Positions 45,179-56,106 are shown, counted from the stretch's first letter. The stretch: 64,000 nucleotides of DNA from Chloranthus sessilifolius (GCA_021018995.1 CM037596.1:69357367-69421366), one strand, 5' to 3'. Notes: generated from the sequence alone by a model not told the origin. Made by a program: numbers and translations.

Positions 45179-46384
45179 TCACCTCTGTGGTCCTGCAAAG
45201 TAGGTTCTAGGTAATGCTAGGGCGGGTTCACTAGCACTGCAGGCGTGCTCCACTTCCTCCCTCATTCTATTCAACATTGCTTGACTTGTAGTCCAAGCCT
45301 TTTTCCCAAAAGCATGAGGAGAAATAACTTCAAATGGTTCTTGCTCATCAATGTCAAATTTGGCTCTTAGTAGGGCTGTGATCAGCCTACCAAATGGTAT
45401 TCCAGCTAATTTCTGCTCCTTTTTCAGCTTGGTACTAATATCAGCCATGGCTTCAAAAATCAACATAGGGGCATTAAAGAATTACCCCTTAAAAAAATGA
45501 AAGAGAGCCTCTAAAATTGGTGTCCTCCTTTCTTGGCTGTGCCCAGTGACTTAAAAACATCCCCTCAAAATAGAATCCATCAGTAAAAATTGAGGTGCTA
45601 AGTCTCTCCTCATGATGGATTGTCCAGTTCCAACTATGCCTTGGGTTAAATGTGCAACCATTTCTCTAAAAGAGGCTGTTTCTGGTGCGGCCAATGGACC
45701 AGTAGGATCATATTGAAATGGTATCCCCAAAGCATTCCCAATGTCTTCATAAGTGATAGTTAAATCGCAATCATCAATGAAAATAACAAGAGTAGGGACA
45801 TCGGCATCCTTCTCTGTCACTTTTACCAAGTTTTGGTACCATAATCTCACCATTCGTGGATAAATTTTTTTTGGAAGAGGGGTTAAGATAATGCTCAGTG
45901 AGGCATTCCTAATGTATTTCAAAGATAACTGACATTCAGGTTTGTTGTAGAAAAAAGTTTCATCCACGATAAGCTCTGGGATCAGCTTCTGAGCTTCAAT
46001 GAATGGGTTTGGCAGTACCAAATGCATAGGGAGAGGAGGGAGCTCAGGCTCAGGACTAGGGTCAGATGCTGGGATGGGTTCCTCATGTCTAACCTTCTTC
46101 CCCTTCTCAATTTTATCTGCTTTATCCATCAAAAGTTTTCTCTTGGCTGAAACTTTGGTTTTTCCTTTTTTGGACGGTTTGCTAATTTTCTTAGCAGAAG
46201 ATTTTTTGAACATTTCAGCCAATGATTTTTCAGCTTTCCCCATTCTAAAGCTTTGTATAAAAAACTCCCACAATAAATGTTGACACCAAATCAAACTTTG
46301 CAAATGATAAACAGAGGAAATGCACAGAAAAATACCGAAATCTAGGGTTTTGGTTGAACTCTCTGAACGCTTGATGAGATCCAC
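45179..46384 (-). CDS. Athila-2 third ORF, N-terminal part (plant transposon-protein-like domain)
   Basis: The 277-residue frame 45551-46384 is open. A start at residue 48 (MGKAEKSLAEMFKKSSAKK, about 46243) looks more natural than the first Met. After a Lys-rich, NLS-like segment (KKISKPSKKGKTKVSAKRK) comes a folded-looking domain (NPFIEAQKLIPELIVDE, YPRMVRLWYQNLV, YEDIGNALGIPFQYDP) that resembles the 'putative plant transposon protein' domain seen in plant retroelement extra ORFs. A second frame (45179-45466) continues (KLAGIPFGRLITALLRA). The zone is broken about once or twice. A nuclear DNA- or RNA-binding role is only a guess. Confidence 0.6.
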
Positions 46385-46539
46385 CAGAATCAGAAGCGAA
46401 ATGTCCCTCTCTTCAAGCTTTATTAGTGGAACAAATATGAAACAAATGGGATCTGAACTTTAAAAGCACACAGAGATGGAACGAAAATGGGTTTTCTGTG
46501 AAACAGGACATTCAGGGAAGGCTTTCGAATATGAAACCC

Positions 46540-46830
46540 CTGCTTCGAAAGGGTTTAAATATGCTTAAAACGAGTTTCGCAAAGTATCTTTGAAATTTTG
46601 AAAAGTTCAACATAGTCCTTTTTTATAAGTGAGAATGGCATCAGTACCATTCGAAAAACACATGGCTTCAGAAACAACATTTCGAAAAGCAAATAGCTTC
46701 AGAACTAACTATTCGAAAAGCAAATAGCTTCAGAACTAACTATTCGAAAAGCAAATAGCTCTTTTCGATCAGTTAGTTACAGGGCCAGATCCTCTTCGAA
46801 CAGAAAATTGAACTTTTTGAAATGAATTTT
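46540..46830 (-). promoter_or_regulatory. Promoter-like stretch ahead of the Athila-2 third ORF
   Basis: Tandem ATTCGAAAAGCAAATAGC units (about 46680-46770) and other TTCGAA words, then TATTTAAA on the minus strand (plus about 46553-46560), then the third-ORF starts. The same TTCGAAAAG words fill this element's U3. Promoter function is inferred. Confidence 0.45.
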
Positions 46831-46970
46831 TTTTCTTTGCGAACTCATTTTTTCACATATTATAAACTTCTCGAATTGAGTGTACACAAGACTAAAAACA
46901 GAGAGCAAACAACTATGCAAAAATTATAAAACAAGCACTGGAAAAATACATATGATACAGTTGTTTATCA

Positions 46971-48203
46971 TCAGATATGTGGAGGTTCTTGGTGATAGAT
47001 GGTCAGCACAGGCTCCAGAGTATTTTCAATGCATGGTTTGAGCCTCTGACCATTTACTTTCAAGATTTTCCCATCACTTGGGTCTAAAATTTCAACAGCC
47101 CCAGAAGGTGATGCATGAATGACAGTATATGGCCCTTCCCATCTGGATCTCAGCTTTCCTGGAAAAAATATAAGTTTTGAATTAAATAGCCATACCTTAG
47201 AGCCAGCTATGAACTCTCTTCTCAGCAGATTTTTGTCATAGAAAGCTTTAACTTTTTCTTTGTAAGATCTTGCATTGGTGTATGCATCCATTCTCAGCTC
47301 CTCCAACTCAGCAAGCTGCAGTTTCCTGTGATTACCAGCAGTAGTAAGATCCATGTTCAAGGTTTTAATAGCCCAAAAGGCTTTATATTCTAACTCCACT
47401 GGTAAATGGCATGCTTTGCCATAGACCAATCTGAATGGGGACATGCCAATTGGGGTTTTATAGGCAGTCCTATATGCCCACAATGCATCATTCAGCTTAG
47501 AGGACCAATCCTTTCTGTCCTTCTTCACAGTCTTTTCCAGTATATGTTTGATTTCTCTATTGGAAATCTCCACTTGTCCACTAGTCTGTGGATGATATGG
47601 AGTAGCTACTCTATGAGTCACAGAGTACTTTTTCAATAAAGCTTCAAAATGTTTATTACAAAAATGGTTTCCCCCATCACTGATAATAGCTCTGGGGGAA
47701 CCAAACCTGGAAAAAATGTCGTCTTTTAAAAATTTCAAGACAACTCTATGATCATTGGTTTTAGTGGTTGTGACTTCAACCCATTTGGATACATAATCCA
47801 CAGCTACTAAGATAAAATTACAACCATTGGAAGGAGGAAAGGGACCCATGAAGTCTATCCCCCAAATATCAAACAATTCAACTACCAAAATGGGTTGTAA
47901 AGGCATTGAGTTTCTCTTGGAAATGCTGCCCAATCTCTGACAGTTCTGACAAGACTTACAGTGCTGCAGTGCATCTTTGAAAAGTGTAGGCCAATAAAAT
48001 CCACATTGCAAAACCTTTGCAGCAGTTTTGTTTCCACTAAAATGACCTCCACAGGCCTGTTCATGACACATAGAAAGTATGCTATGAAAGTCTTCTTCAG
48101 GGACACATCTTCTTATTATTTGGTCTGCACAAATCTTGAACAGATAAGGATCCTCCTCCCAAATAAAATGTTTAACCTTTGAGAAGAAAAGATCTTTATC
48201 CAT
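46971..48203 (-). CDS. Athila-2 integrase
   Basis: Open frame of 410 residues. Integrase joins element ends to target DNA. Visible: the HHCC zinc module (H47, H54, C85, C88), the catalytic core with D117 (WGIDFMGPF), D176 (IISDGG) and E212 (GQVEISN), which is the D,D35E spacing, and a C-terminal domain with [20 protein letters not shown] and [17 protein letters not shown]. It starts 6 bases after the RNase H frame ends, as expected for one polyprotein. It is one of the best-kept frames in the window. It does not show that the composite is active. Confidence 0.92.
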   Translation of the reverse strand: MDKDLFFSKVKHFIWEEDPYLFKICADQIIRRCVPEEDFHSILSMCHEQACGGHFSGNKTAAKVLQCGFYWPTLFKDALQHCKSCQNCQRLGSISKRNSMPLQPILVVELFDIWGIDFMGPFPPSNGCNFILVAVDYVSKWVEVTTTKTNDHRVVLKFLKDDIFSRFGSPRAIISDGGNHFCNKHFEALLKKYSVTHRVATPYHPQTSGQVEISNREIKHILEKTVKKDRKDWSSKLNDALWAYRTAYKTPIGMSPFRLVYGKACHLPVELEYKAFWAIKTLNMDLTTAGNHRKLQLAELEELRMDAYTNARSYKEKVKAFYDKNLLRREFIAGSKVWLFNSKLIFFPGKLRSRWEGPYTVIHASPSGAVEILDPSDGKILKVNGQRLKPCIENTLEPVLTIYHQEPPHI

Positions 48204-48209
48204 TTTATT

Positions 48210-49612
48210 CTAATGTTGAGGAGTTCTTCCAGTAGCCAAAAAGTTGACTAAGTTTGCAAACCAAGGGATGTGTATACTGATAGCAAAAAGTTGCTCATCA
48301 GGGAAAGATTCATTGATAGGCAGCCTATCAATCTCAGCAGTTAAAATTCTAGACAGGTGATCAGCCACCACATTCTCCACACCCTTTTTATCTTTGATCT
48401 GTAAATCAAACTCCTGTAATAGGAGGATCCACCTGATTAATCTTGGTTTGGTATCCTTCTTAGACAAAAGGTATTTCAAGGCTGAGTGGTAAGTGAACAC
48501 CACTATTTGTGAACCCAAAACATATGACCTGAATTTCTCTAAAGCAAAAACAATTGTCAGCAACTCCTTCTCAGTTGTTGTGTAATTAAGCTGTGCATCA
48601 ATCATTAATCTACTGGCATAAGCTATGACATGAGGCAGCTTATCCTTTCTCTGTCCAAGAACAGCTTCCAAAGCATAATCTGATGCATCACACATCAGTT
48701 CAAAAGGCAGTGAATAATCTGGAGAGTGTAATATTGGAGCTGAAATCAAATAGTTTTTTACGAATTCAAATGCCTTCAAGCATTCATTGTTGAAAACAAA
48801 AGGGACATCTTGGCACAATAACTGACAAAGAGGCTTGGATATTTTACTGAAGTCCTTAATGAACCTTCGAGAATCCAAAGATGTCCCAGAAAACTTCTGA
48901 TCTGTTTAACAGTTTTGGGAGGTGGCAAATGTGCAATTAAATCAATTTTTGCTCTGTCCACCTCAATGCCCTTGTGGGAGACAACATGGCCAAGGACAAT
49001 GCCTTGGGTGACCATGAAATGGCTCTTCTCCCAGCTCAAAACTAGATTGGTTTCTTCACATCTCTGTAACACCAATTTGAGATGATGTAAACACTGGGAA
49101 AAACTGTCTCCATAGATTGAAAAATCACCCATAAAAATTTCCATAAATTGGTCAATCATATCAGAGAAAATGGAGTACATGCATCTTTGAAAGGTAGCAG
49201 GAGCATTACAAAGACCAAAAGGCATTCTTCTATAGGCAAAAGTGCTAAAAGGGCAAGTGAATGTGGTCTTTTCCTGATCTTGTGGATACACATGAATCTG
49301 GTTGTAACCAGAGTAACCATCAAGAAAACAGTAATAAGCTTTTCTTGCTAGCTTATCTAAAATTTGATCAATGAAGGGAAGAGGGAAATGGTCTTTTCTG
49401 GTCATTGTGTTTAGTTTTCTGTAATCAATACAGACCCTCCAACCAGTTATTTGTCTAGTTGACATAAGCTCACCAGAATCTGAGGTTACAACAATGATCC
49501 CAGATTTCTTAGGTACCACCTGTGTAGGTGCCACCCAAGCTGAATCTGAAATGGGGTAAATGACCCCTGCATCCAACAACTTAACAACCTCTTTCATGAC
49601 CACTTCTTGCAT
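48210..49612 (-). pseudogene. Athila-2 reverse transcriptase and RNase H
   Basis: Frame 48776-49612 covers RT: WRVCIDYRKLNTMTRKDHFP, YCFLDGYSGYNQI, the palm segment around SIYGDSFSQCLHH, and KTVKQIRSFLGHL. Frame 48210-48878 covers the connection and RNase H (ELMCDASDYALEAVLGQR, LTIVFALEKFRSYVLG, KKGVENVVADHLSRI). There is a single RNase H, as in Athila. The domain order and spacing are normal, with about one break between the frames. Confidence 0.9.
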
Positions 49613-49734
49613 ATGAGGATTCAGCCTCCTTTACATTTTCCTAGAAGGCTTTGCATCTTCTTTCAAATGAATTTTATGAATGCAAACAGCTGGACCGATT
49701 CCTCCCAAATCAAAGAATAGTCCTAATTGCTTTC

Positions 49735-50800
49735 TTATCGTTTCAATACATCAATACTCTTCCTCCCCGCTTCCTTAGTGAGGGAGGAAGAAATAATCGT
49801 AGGCAATGTTTTATGGTCTCCTAAAAACACATATTTCAAATTTTCTGGCAACTGCTTTAGCTCTATATTAGGTGGGCTAAGAAAAGAAGGTAACAAAGGT
49901 ACCTTGGCTGTTTGTGGAAGGGGAAGAATAGCAGGTTTCCATGAAGAGAACCTTACTGATTGATCATGAGTTCCTTGCACAGCATTTACTTTCTCAGTCT
50001 TTGAGGTACAAAATATTTCTTCCTCAGCATTCCCCCAAGCATCTTTAAAATCTGTGGTTAAATCTTCACACTGCAGAAACTGTGGTAGAGTCTCTTCCAC
50101 CAGTTCATCCAATAGATCAACAAGAAAACATTCCTCAAATCGAATTGAGGTCAGGATCTGCATTATAAACATTTAATTTCACCTTCATATTTTCAAAAGA
50201 GACTTCCATAATACCAGACCTGCATTGAATGCAAGCATTGGCTGTAGCCAGGAATGGTCTCCCCAAAATGACAGGGATGGAAGTTTTACTTTTTGTAGGT
50301 TCCATGTCCAATACCAGAAAATCAGCAGGGTAGAAAAACTTATCTACTCCTACCAATACATCCTCAATCATCCCAACTGGCTTTCTTTCAGATCTGTCTA
50401 CTAGTTGTAACACCACATGAGTGGGTTTTAAGTCTCCCAAACCTAGTTTCTCATATACAGAATATGGAAGCAGGTTGACACTAGCACCCAAATCTAATAA
50501 AGCCTTTTCAATGGTATGTTCCCCAATAATGCAAGGGATTATGGGGATTTCAGGATCTTAAAGTTTAGGAGGTGTGGTAACGGACAACACCTGATTAACT
50601 CTTTCCACAGCAAAGACCTTCTTGGATAACTGTATCCTAGATTGTCTTTTGTGAGTGCAAATATCTTTCAGAAATTTTGCATATGCTGAAATTTGTTTGA
50701 TTGCATCAAGGAGAGGAAGATTTATCTTGACTTGCTTGAAAGTCTCCATCATTTCATCTATTTTTGTGTTCCCTTTATCAAAAGGGGAAGCAGATTTCAT
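49735..50800 (-). pseudogene. Athila-2 protease and linker, minus-strand copy
   Basis: Frames 50558-50800 (FDKGNTKIDEMMETFKQVK) and 50135-50491 (GASVNLLPYSVYEKL...VILGRPFLATANA) are the protease; 49735-50172 is the acidic linker to RT. The plus-strand copy at 39527-40146 is about 95% alike by eye. About two breaks are present. Confidence 0.88.
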
Positions 50801-51061
50801 GGCATGAGGAAATGGTAAATGCGAAACTAGTCCTTCATCTACAGCTTTAGAAACATCATTTGAATTTTTTTTATTTTTCTGAGGTACATCAGCACCCCCA
50901 ATGCTAACATCATGCTACTCCTGCTGCATATCTCTATCATTTTCCTCAATTTTTTCTTCTTCTTTGTCAGTACCCACTTTGTTATTTACAATTCTTCCAC
51001 TTCTCAAAGTTGTGACAGTTTTTACTTCTTCATGTGAAACAGAAGCCTCTCCAACCATGAA

Positions 51062-51556
51062 CTATCCTTTGGGATTGTTCAAAGGTTGGCTGGGTAACCT
51101 TCCTTCCTCTCTTTTGGCCAAAGTATTTGAAAGTTGACCCAATGTTTCTTCAATCTTCTTTATGCTCTGACTGTGAAAGTTCACAGTCTGAGTTAAAGAC
51201 CCTAAATTCTGGAGTGAATTTAGAACTTGATCTTCAAAAGAAGGGGATTTGGAAGGGGCTTGAACTGGAGCAGATTGCTGTACAGGTTGTTGTGGAATGG
51301 GCTGCTGAAAAGTTAGCTTGGTATAAAAATTCTGCTGATAAGGCTGAACAGTTTTGAAAGGTACTTGGTTCTTTGATTGCTGCTGCTGTTGCGATTGATA
51401 ATTGCCCTGGCTCCACCTTAAATTGGGGTGCCCTCTCCATGCATATTCATTTGACTGCATTTGCCTAAATGATTGGGCAGCATGAGCTTGTTCTACCACT
51501 AGATCTGGGAACTGTGGTGCAGCAGGACATTGATCATATGAATGAGAATGGTAAGA
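51062..51556 (-). pseudogene. Athila-2 gag, minus-strand copy (3' part only)
   Basis: The frame carries SYDQCPAAPQFPDLVVEQAH, a Gln-rich spacer, and the coiled-coil-like LGSLTQTVNFHSQSIKKIEE. Gag similarity stops at about 51545; upstream gag, leader, primer site and most of a 5' LTR are missing in this orientation and are replaced by an inverted third-ORF segment. Confidence 0.85.
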
Positions 51557-52628
51557 TGACCAGCTCTTTAGCTGCACCTATTTTACCTACAACTGACATT
51601 GAGCAAGCTGTCCTTCCCGTGGTGTCAAGCTCTTCAGCTGCACCCCTTCTTGAAGAAATTGTCATCTTACCTACCTCACCTAGCCCAACTCCTATTCTTG
51701 CACCAATTGAAGCAATCCCATCTCCCATAACCAACATAATCCCCATTGCAGATTTCTCCTCTACACCATCTACTCCATCCATACTCACACCACCAATTTC
51801 TCCTAACAATGACCAAGATATGGCCCCAGATTTTGTTGAACCATCTCAAAGCATCCCCCTTCTCCAAAGCTTCTCAGGTTCACCTGCTCATTTAACTCAT
51901 ACACCTGAAGTAACTCATACCCAAACTGAACCTGAGATATTCACTACCGATGCCTATTCATCACTGATGGGATCTATTTTAGAGAATATTGGGCTTGAAT
52001 CTGTCCCTATACCTGACCCTCCTCATTTCACTCATTTGGCTACTTCACCCTTTACAACCATTTCACCCAATGCACCTCAACCATCCACTTCAGTTTTACC
52101 AGCCCCTACTATGCATACCACACCCACACCTGAATCAATTAGCCAAATATTTACCTTTCTCCAATCCATCCAAGCCCAACTACAGATCAACACAGACAAT
52201 CAGTCTGTGACCAATGCCCTTCTCCAAACCTTAACCTCCACATCCCACACAACTACTTTAGCCACTGTACCTACTGTTGATAACCATGCTACCCAAACAG
52301 AACCTGAGGTAGTATTTGTTGATCCACCCACCCTCACCACTACTATCCATGCTACCCAAACATAACCTGAGGTAGTTCTTATTGAGTCCCCTTCACCTCT
52401 CCTCACTTTTTCTGATCAATCCACTCAGACCGACCCTGAGGTCATTCTTTTGAACTCCTCTTCTCCCACTCCCACAGCTGAGATACCTTTGGTCCCCTAC
52501 CATTCCATTCCCATTCCCAGATTTTCCACTCTCAAAAGGGCCATGGAAGAGAACCCTTATATCTGTCGTGATGTTCTCAAGGGGTTAGCTGATCTGCAAG
52601 CTTACATTAGAACCCCTTATGAAGACCA
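51557..52628 (+). pseudogene. Inverted duplicate of the Athila-2 third-ORF segment
   Basis: Plus-strand copy of about 44100-45175, starting GACCAGCTCTTTAG and ending GAAGACCAG. It encodes the same Ser/Thr/Pro-rich protein with TQT motifs (THTQTEPEI, NHATQTEPEV, IHATQT). It runs directly into 44 bases of LTR. About one or two breaks are present. Confidence 0.88.
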
Positions 52629-52672
52629 GCCCAGGTTAAAGGGTGGAGAATGGTATTTTCTAGTTCTCAACA
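52629..52672 (-). repeat. Athila-2 LTR tip, 44 bases, minus orientation
   Basis: Identical or nearly so to 41983-42026 (CAGGTTAAAGGGTGG...CTCAACA). It forms the right end of the composite and is followed by the ATACG duplication. Confidence 0.93.
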
Positions 52673-52677
52673 ATACG
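52673..52677. repeat. Target-site duplication, right copy (ATACG)
   Basis: Matches 35753-35757. Confidence 0.93.
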
Positions 52678-52703
52678 CTTGGCAAAACTTTTGGGATTTT
52701 GCC

Positions 52704-52804
52704 TTGGCGTATATAATATATACGCCCAGCAAATTATCTGACATGTTGCCTTGGCGTATATATTATATACGCATCGTATAACCGGGCTCGACGGGTTCTT
52801 TATA
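52704..52804 (+). promoter_or_regulatory. Promoter-like stretch of the DUF7745-like cargo gene
   Basis: Two Tat-4 palindromes (52704-52730, 52751-52773), with a third at the insertion site just upstream (35738-35757 joined to 52678), then TTTATAAC at about 52797-52804 and a pyrimidine-rich leader. Confidence 0.5.
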
Positions 52805-52954
52805 ACCCGAACCTGGCCCTCTTTGCTTCCCTTTTCACTCCGACTTGGCCTTTTTGCCCCTCTTTTTTCTTTCTTTTCTGTCTCCTCTTTTTTTTTCGAG
52901 CAGGTCCGTTGCCCTACATTGGCTGATTTCCATAAAGACCAACTTTGTATGTCC

Positions 52955-54472
52955 ATGGACCCGTTTCCCAAGAAAGGCCCAAATTCTCATAAGGAGGCTG
53001 GGGCTAGTATACTTCCCTGTTTGGACCCGGGGCCCAGTTTTTTGCAGAAATGGTGTGATAGCTTGGCCGAGGGTGAGCTCGCTGTTCTGGATCGCCTCGG
53101 GTTATCCCGCCTTTCCTCCCTCCTTGCTATTCCTCCAGTGCCCAATCTCTTGCAAGCGGCTTTGGCGTCGTGGGACCATAGGGCCCACATCTTCAGATTT
53201 GGGTCTAGGGAGCTTACCCCAACCTTGGAATAGCTAGCCTCTATTACTGGCTTGAGGATGCATCGAAGACTTGCCAAAGTAGTACCCAGACCGGGGTATG
53301 CAAAGGTGGTCCACGCGGTTCTTGGTTTGAAAAGGGGTGAGTATGAGAAGGGCTTCGCCGTAGGGCCCACCAGGTGGTCGGTGAAATTCCTGAGAGAACT
53401 TTTCGGCGACTCGAGTCTCCTAAAGTTGCCTATCCGAGATCCTTTCAATGTAAAGGCCTTTGCCCTTTATTTACTGTCGGAAGTTCTCTTCTTTACTGGG
53501 GGCGAGACATTTTCCCTCGAGTTATGCAATGTCTTGATTGAATTGGAGGGAGGTCGTTCACTAGTGCACCTGGTTCTGGCTGAGATGTATCGGGGCCTAG
53601 ATGCCTCGGCCTCGGGCCGGGTTAGGATCCTCAGAGGGAGTCCACTCCTTATTCAGATTTGGCTAGGAGAGCATTTGGCTATCATGGGGTCTATGCCGAT
53701 ATTTTGCTTGGTAAGAGGGGATGTGGCTCGGGGCTTTCTGATCCGGTGCTCGAGACTGCCCCATGGGAGCATCGAGGAACTGAGCCTATGGTTATCCGAC
53801 GCGGAGTTGATCTGGCAACTTCCCTGGTTGGACGACACCTTTCTGATTGTCCGCTCTCAGGATTGTGAGGGTATCACGCTTTTGGGGTTGACTGGTAGTA
53901 CCTACTATTTCCCATCTCGGGTGCTTCGACAATTCGGATATACCCAACTTGTGCCGTGCACTGTGAGGTAGCCCTTGTGCTCTCTGATATTCTCTCGAGG
54001 TTCTCTCAGTGACCTAGACCGCATAGCAGCCCTCTGGGAGACTCGCCAATCGACGCATATGTGCAGCTTAGTTCAGGGGGGCGTCCTCTCATCTGATTAC
54101 GAGGTTTGGCTTGCATCTGAGGGCTTACCTGTCCCTAACCCGGTTTCGATAGATGTGATAGAGACGGGACCCTGGCCATACAAGGAAACGATGCTCCGGA
54201 CTAGGATTGAGTCTCTTTCTGTAGAGAAGCTGGCTTTGATTGAGGCTTTGGGGAAGGAAAGGGCCAGTGCTGAGATGGCAGAGGTGAGAGCTGCTACAGC
54301 CGAGAGTGAGGTTCTTCGATTGACTGGGCTTTTGACTGAGTCTCGCAGTGCAGCTGACGCTTCACAGAGGCGGAAAGAGACTCTTCATGGTCGGTGGTTG
54401 ACTGATCGAAATGCCCATGAGGACTCTCTTCTTGCAGAGATCAGTGCTTTGAAGCGTGGTTCCTGCCCCTGA
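52955..54472 (+). pseudogene. DUF7745-like antisense cargo gene with C-terminal coiled coil
   Basis: Starts at ATGGACCCGTTTCCC (52955). The first frame to 53233 ends in HIFRFGSRELTPTLE. The 239-residue frame 53252-53971 reads GDSSLLKLPIRDP...FALYLLSEVLF...ITLLGLTGSTYYFPSRVLRQFGYTQ; these blocks resemble the DUF7745 family, known from many plant proteins of retroelement origin. The 165-residue frame 53975-54472 has a long heptad-like stretch (VEKLALIEALGKERASAEMA...). It is broken about twice. It follows the palindrome-bearing promoter region and runs in the same direction as the PMD gene, opposite to Tat-4 pol. Function is unknown. Confidence 0.6.
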
Positions 54473-56058
54473 CCTGTTCCTGCACATACCATAGATCATA
54501 TACACAGAGGGGGGGGGGCTAATGCCCCTCAACAGAGATCTCCTTCCTTTTTTAGGTTGTTTCTTTTTTTTGTTTGTCTTGTTTTTTTTTATACTTGTAC
54601 AGAAGGCAGAAAGTAGAAAGTGTGTCATGTTGTTATCTTTTTGGGACATGACACTTCATATGTGATGCTTGTAAGAAAAGAAATGAAATGAAATCTGCTA
54701 TATATACATATATATATTTTTTTTGGTGTTCGAATTTTCTTCCATACATCTCGCAACGTAAGGCTTTTTATGGAAAAGGAAAATCTATTATCTTTTTCTT
54801 TTTTTTGAAATTTTTCTCCTACACAGTGTGAGGCTTTTTATGGGAAAGGAAAATCTATTATCTTTTTTGAAATTTTCTTCTACATAGTGTGAGGTTTTTT
54901 ATGGAAAAGGAAATTCTATTATCTTTTTTTGAACTTTTCTCCTACACAGTGTGAGGCTTTTTATGAAAAAGGAAAATCTACTATCTTTTTTGAAATTTTT
55001 CTCCTACACAGTGTGAGGCTTTTTATGGAAAAGGAAAATCTATTATCTTTTTAAAAATTTTTCTCCTTTTCTCCCTCTCCCTTTTGTGACGTCGGTATTT
55101 ACAAGGCCAACTGGTGGGTCCTTTTTGAGCATGGTCGAACCCTGTTTATGAGGCTCCAATTTTTCTTTTTAAATATGGATAGGTCAGCTTCCCCAAGATT
55201 GATTGGTCTTCTACCTTTACCTTTGGTCATGTCCCAGACGACTCGGTAGAGACGACATACCCGATCGAGATCCGATCCAATTTATAACGTGAGCAGCCCA
55301 GCAAAGGGGAGAAGAGGCTCAATGGATCCAAGCTAAAATAGGCAGGACAGAACAGATCCTCTTCTAATCTCTCTTTCTTTGACATTTTTACTCACAGCGC
55401 CCAAGACGGGTTTTCGCCATGCCTGTCATCCCTATTTTTACTCATAGCGCCCTTTCAGGTTTTCACCACGTCCATGGGTTCGCTCTCTTACCCTAGGTGC
55501 CTTTTCAGGTTTTCACCTGGTCGGCGTGAGTTCGCTATTTTTACTCATGGTGCCCTTGCAGGTTTTCACCACGTCCATCTTGCTTTGAACTCAAAATAAT
55601 GTTTTTCTTTTATATATATATATATATATATATAGAACCAGAAAGCCACGACATGGACAAAGATTATGTCATCACCAGCTGGATGGGGTTCTGGTGTCGC
55701 CTCACGACTCGGCTCATGTTGACTTAACAGATAATATGACTGCTTGCGAACCTACAAAGAGGGTTTCCTTCAGGGCGTAGCTTGGTCATGGGTAGGGTTA
55801 GGATTTGAAGGTATGTTGGGTTAAAAGGGTTTCCTTTATACGGCTTCAGTTTTCTCATCATACTTTCTTCCTTTTGGGATTCTACTGTACATGCCCCGTG
55901 ATTCTTCTACACACACAGATTTTTTGGAATTCTTTTTCCTCCATTTAAGACAATCTCTTTTTGAGGTTTTTCTTTTTCGATTTTCTTTTTTTTTGGATTT
56001 GATAGTAACTCTATACTCATGTATCTTTCCTCTCTCTCTTTTTTTGGTATATGCACAC

Positions 56059-56106
<48 letters not shown>

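Larger units (their letters stand above)
35758..52672. mobile_element. Composite Athila-2: inverted-half retrotransposon with one target duplication
   Basis: Parts from left to right: LTR-leader-gag-PR pointing right (35758-40146); a complete LTR pointing left (40155-42026) with its polypurine tract, 3' UTR, third ORF, INT, RH, RT, PR and a partial gag pointing left (to about 51545); a third-ORF segment pointing right (about 51557-52628); and the first 44 bases of an LTR pointing left (52629-52672). Repeated parts are about 95% alike by eye, so at least two related copies contributed. Both outer tips are LTR starts. The perfect 5-bp duplication at the outer ends says the whole molecule integrated once. 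The coding parts carry several breaks. Confidence 0.85.

Noticed and set aside
43994-46384. Envelope gene in Athila-2
   Set aside because: The position is that of the env-like ORF, but no signal peptide or transmembrane segment is visible; the protein is Lys-rich, then disordered with TQT motifs and a coiled coil.
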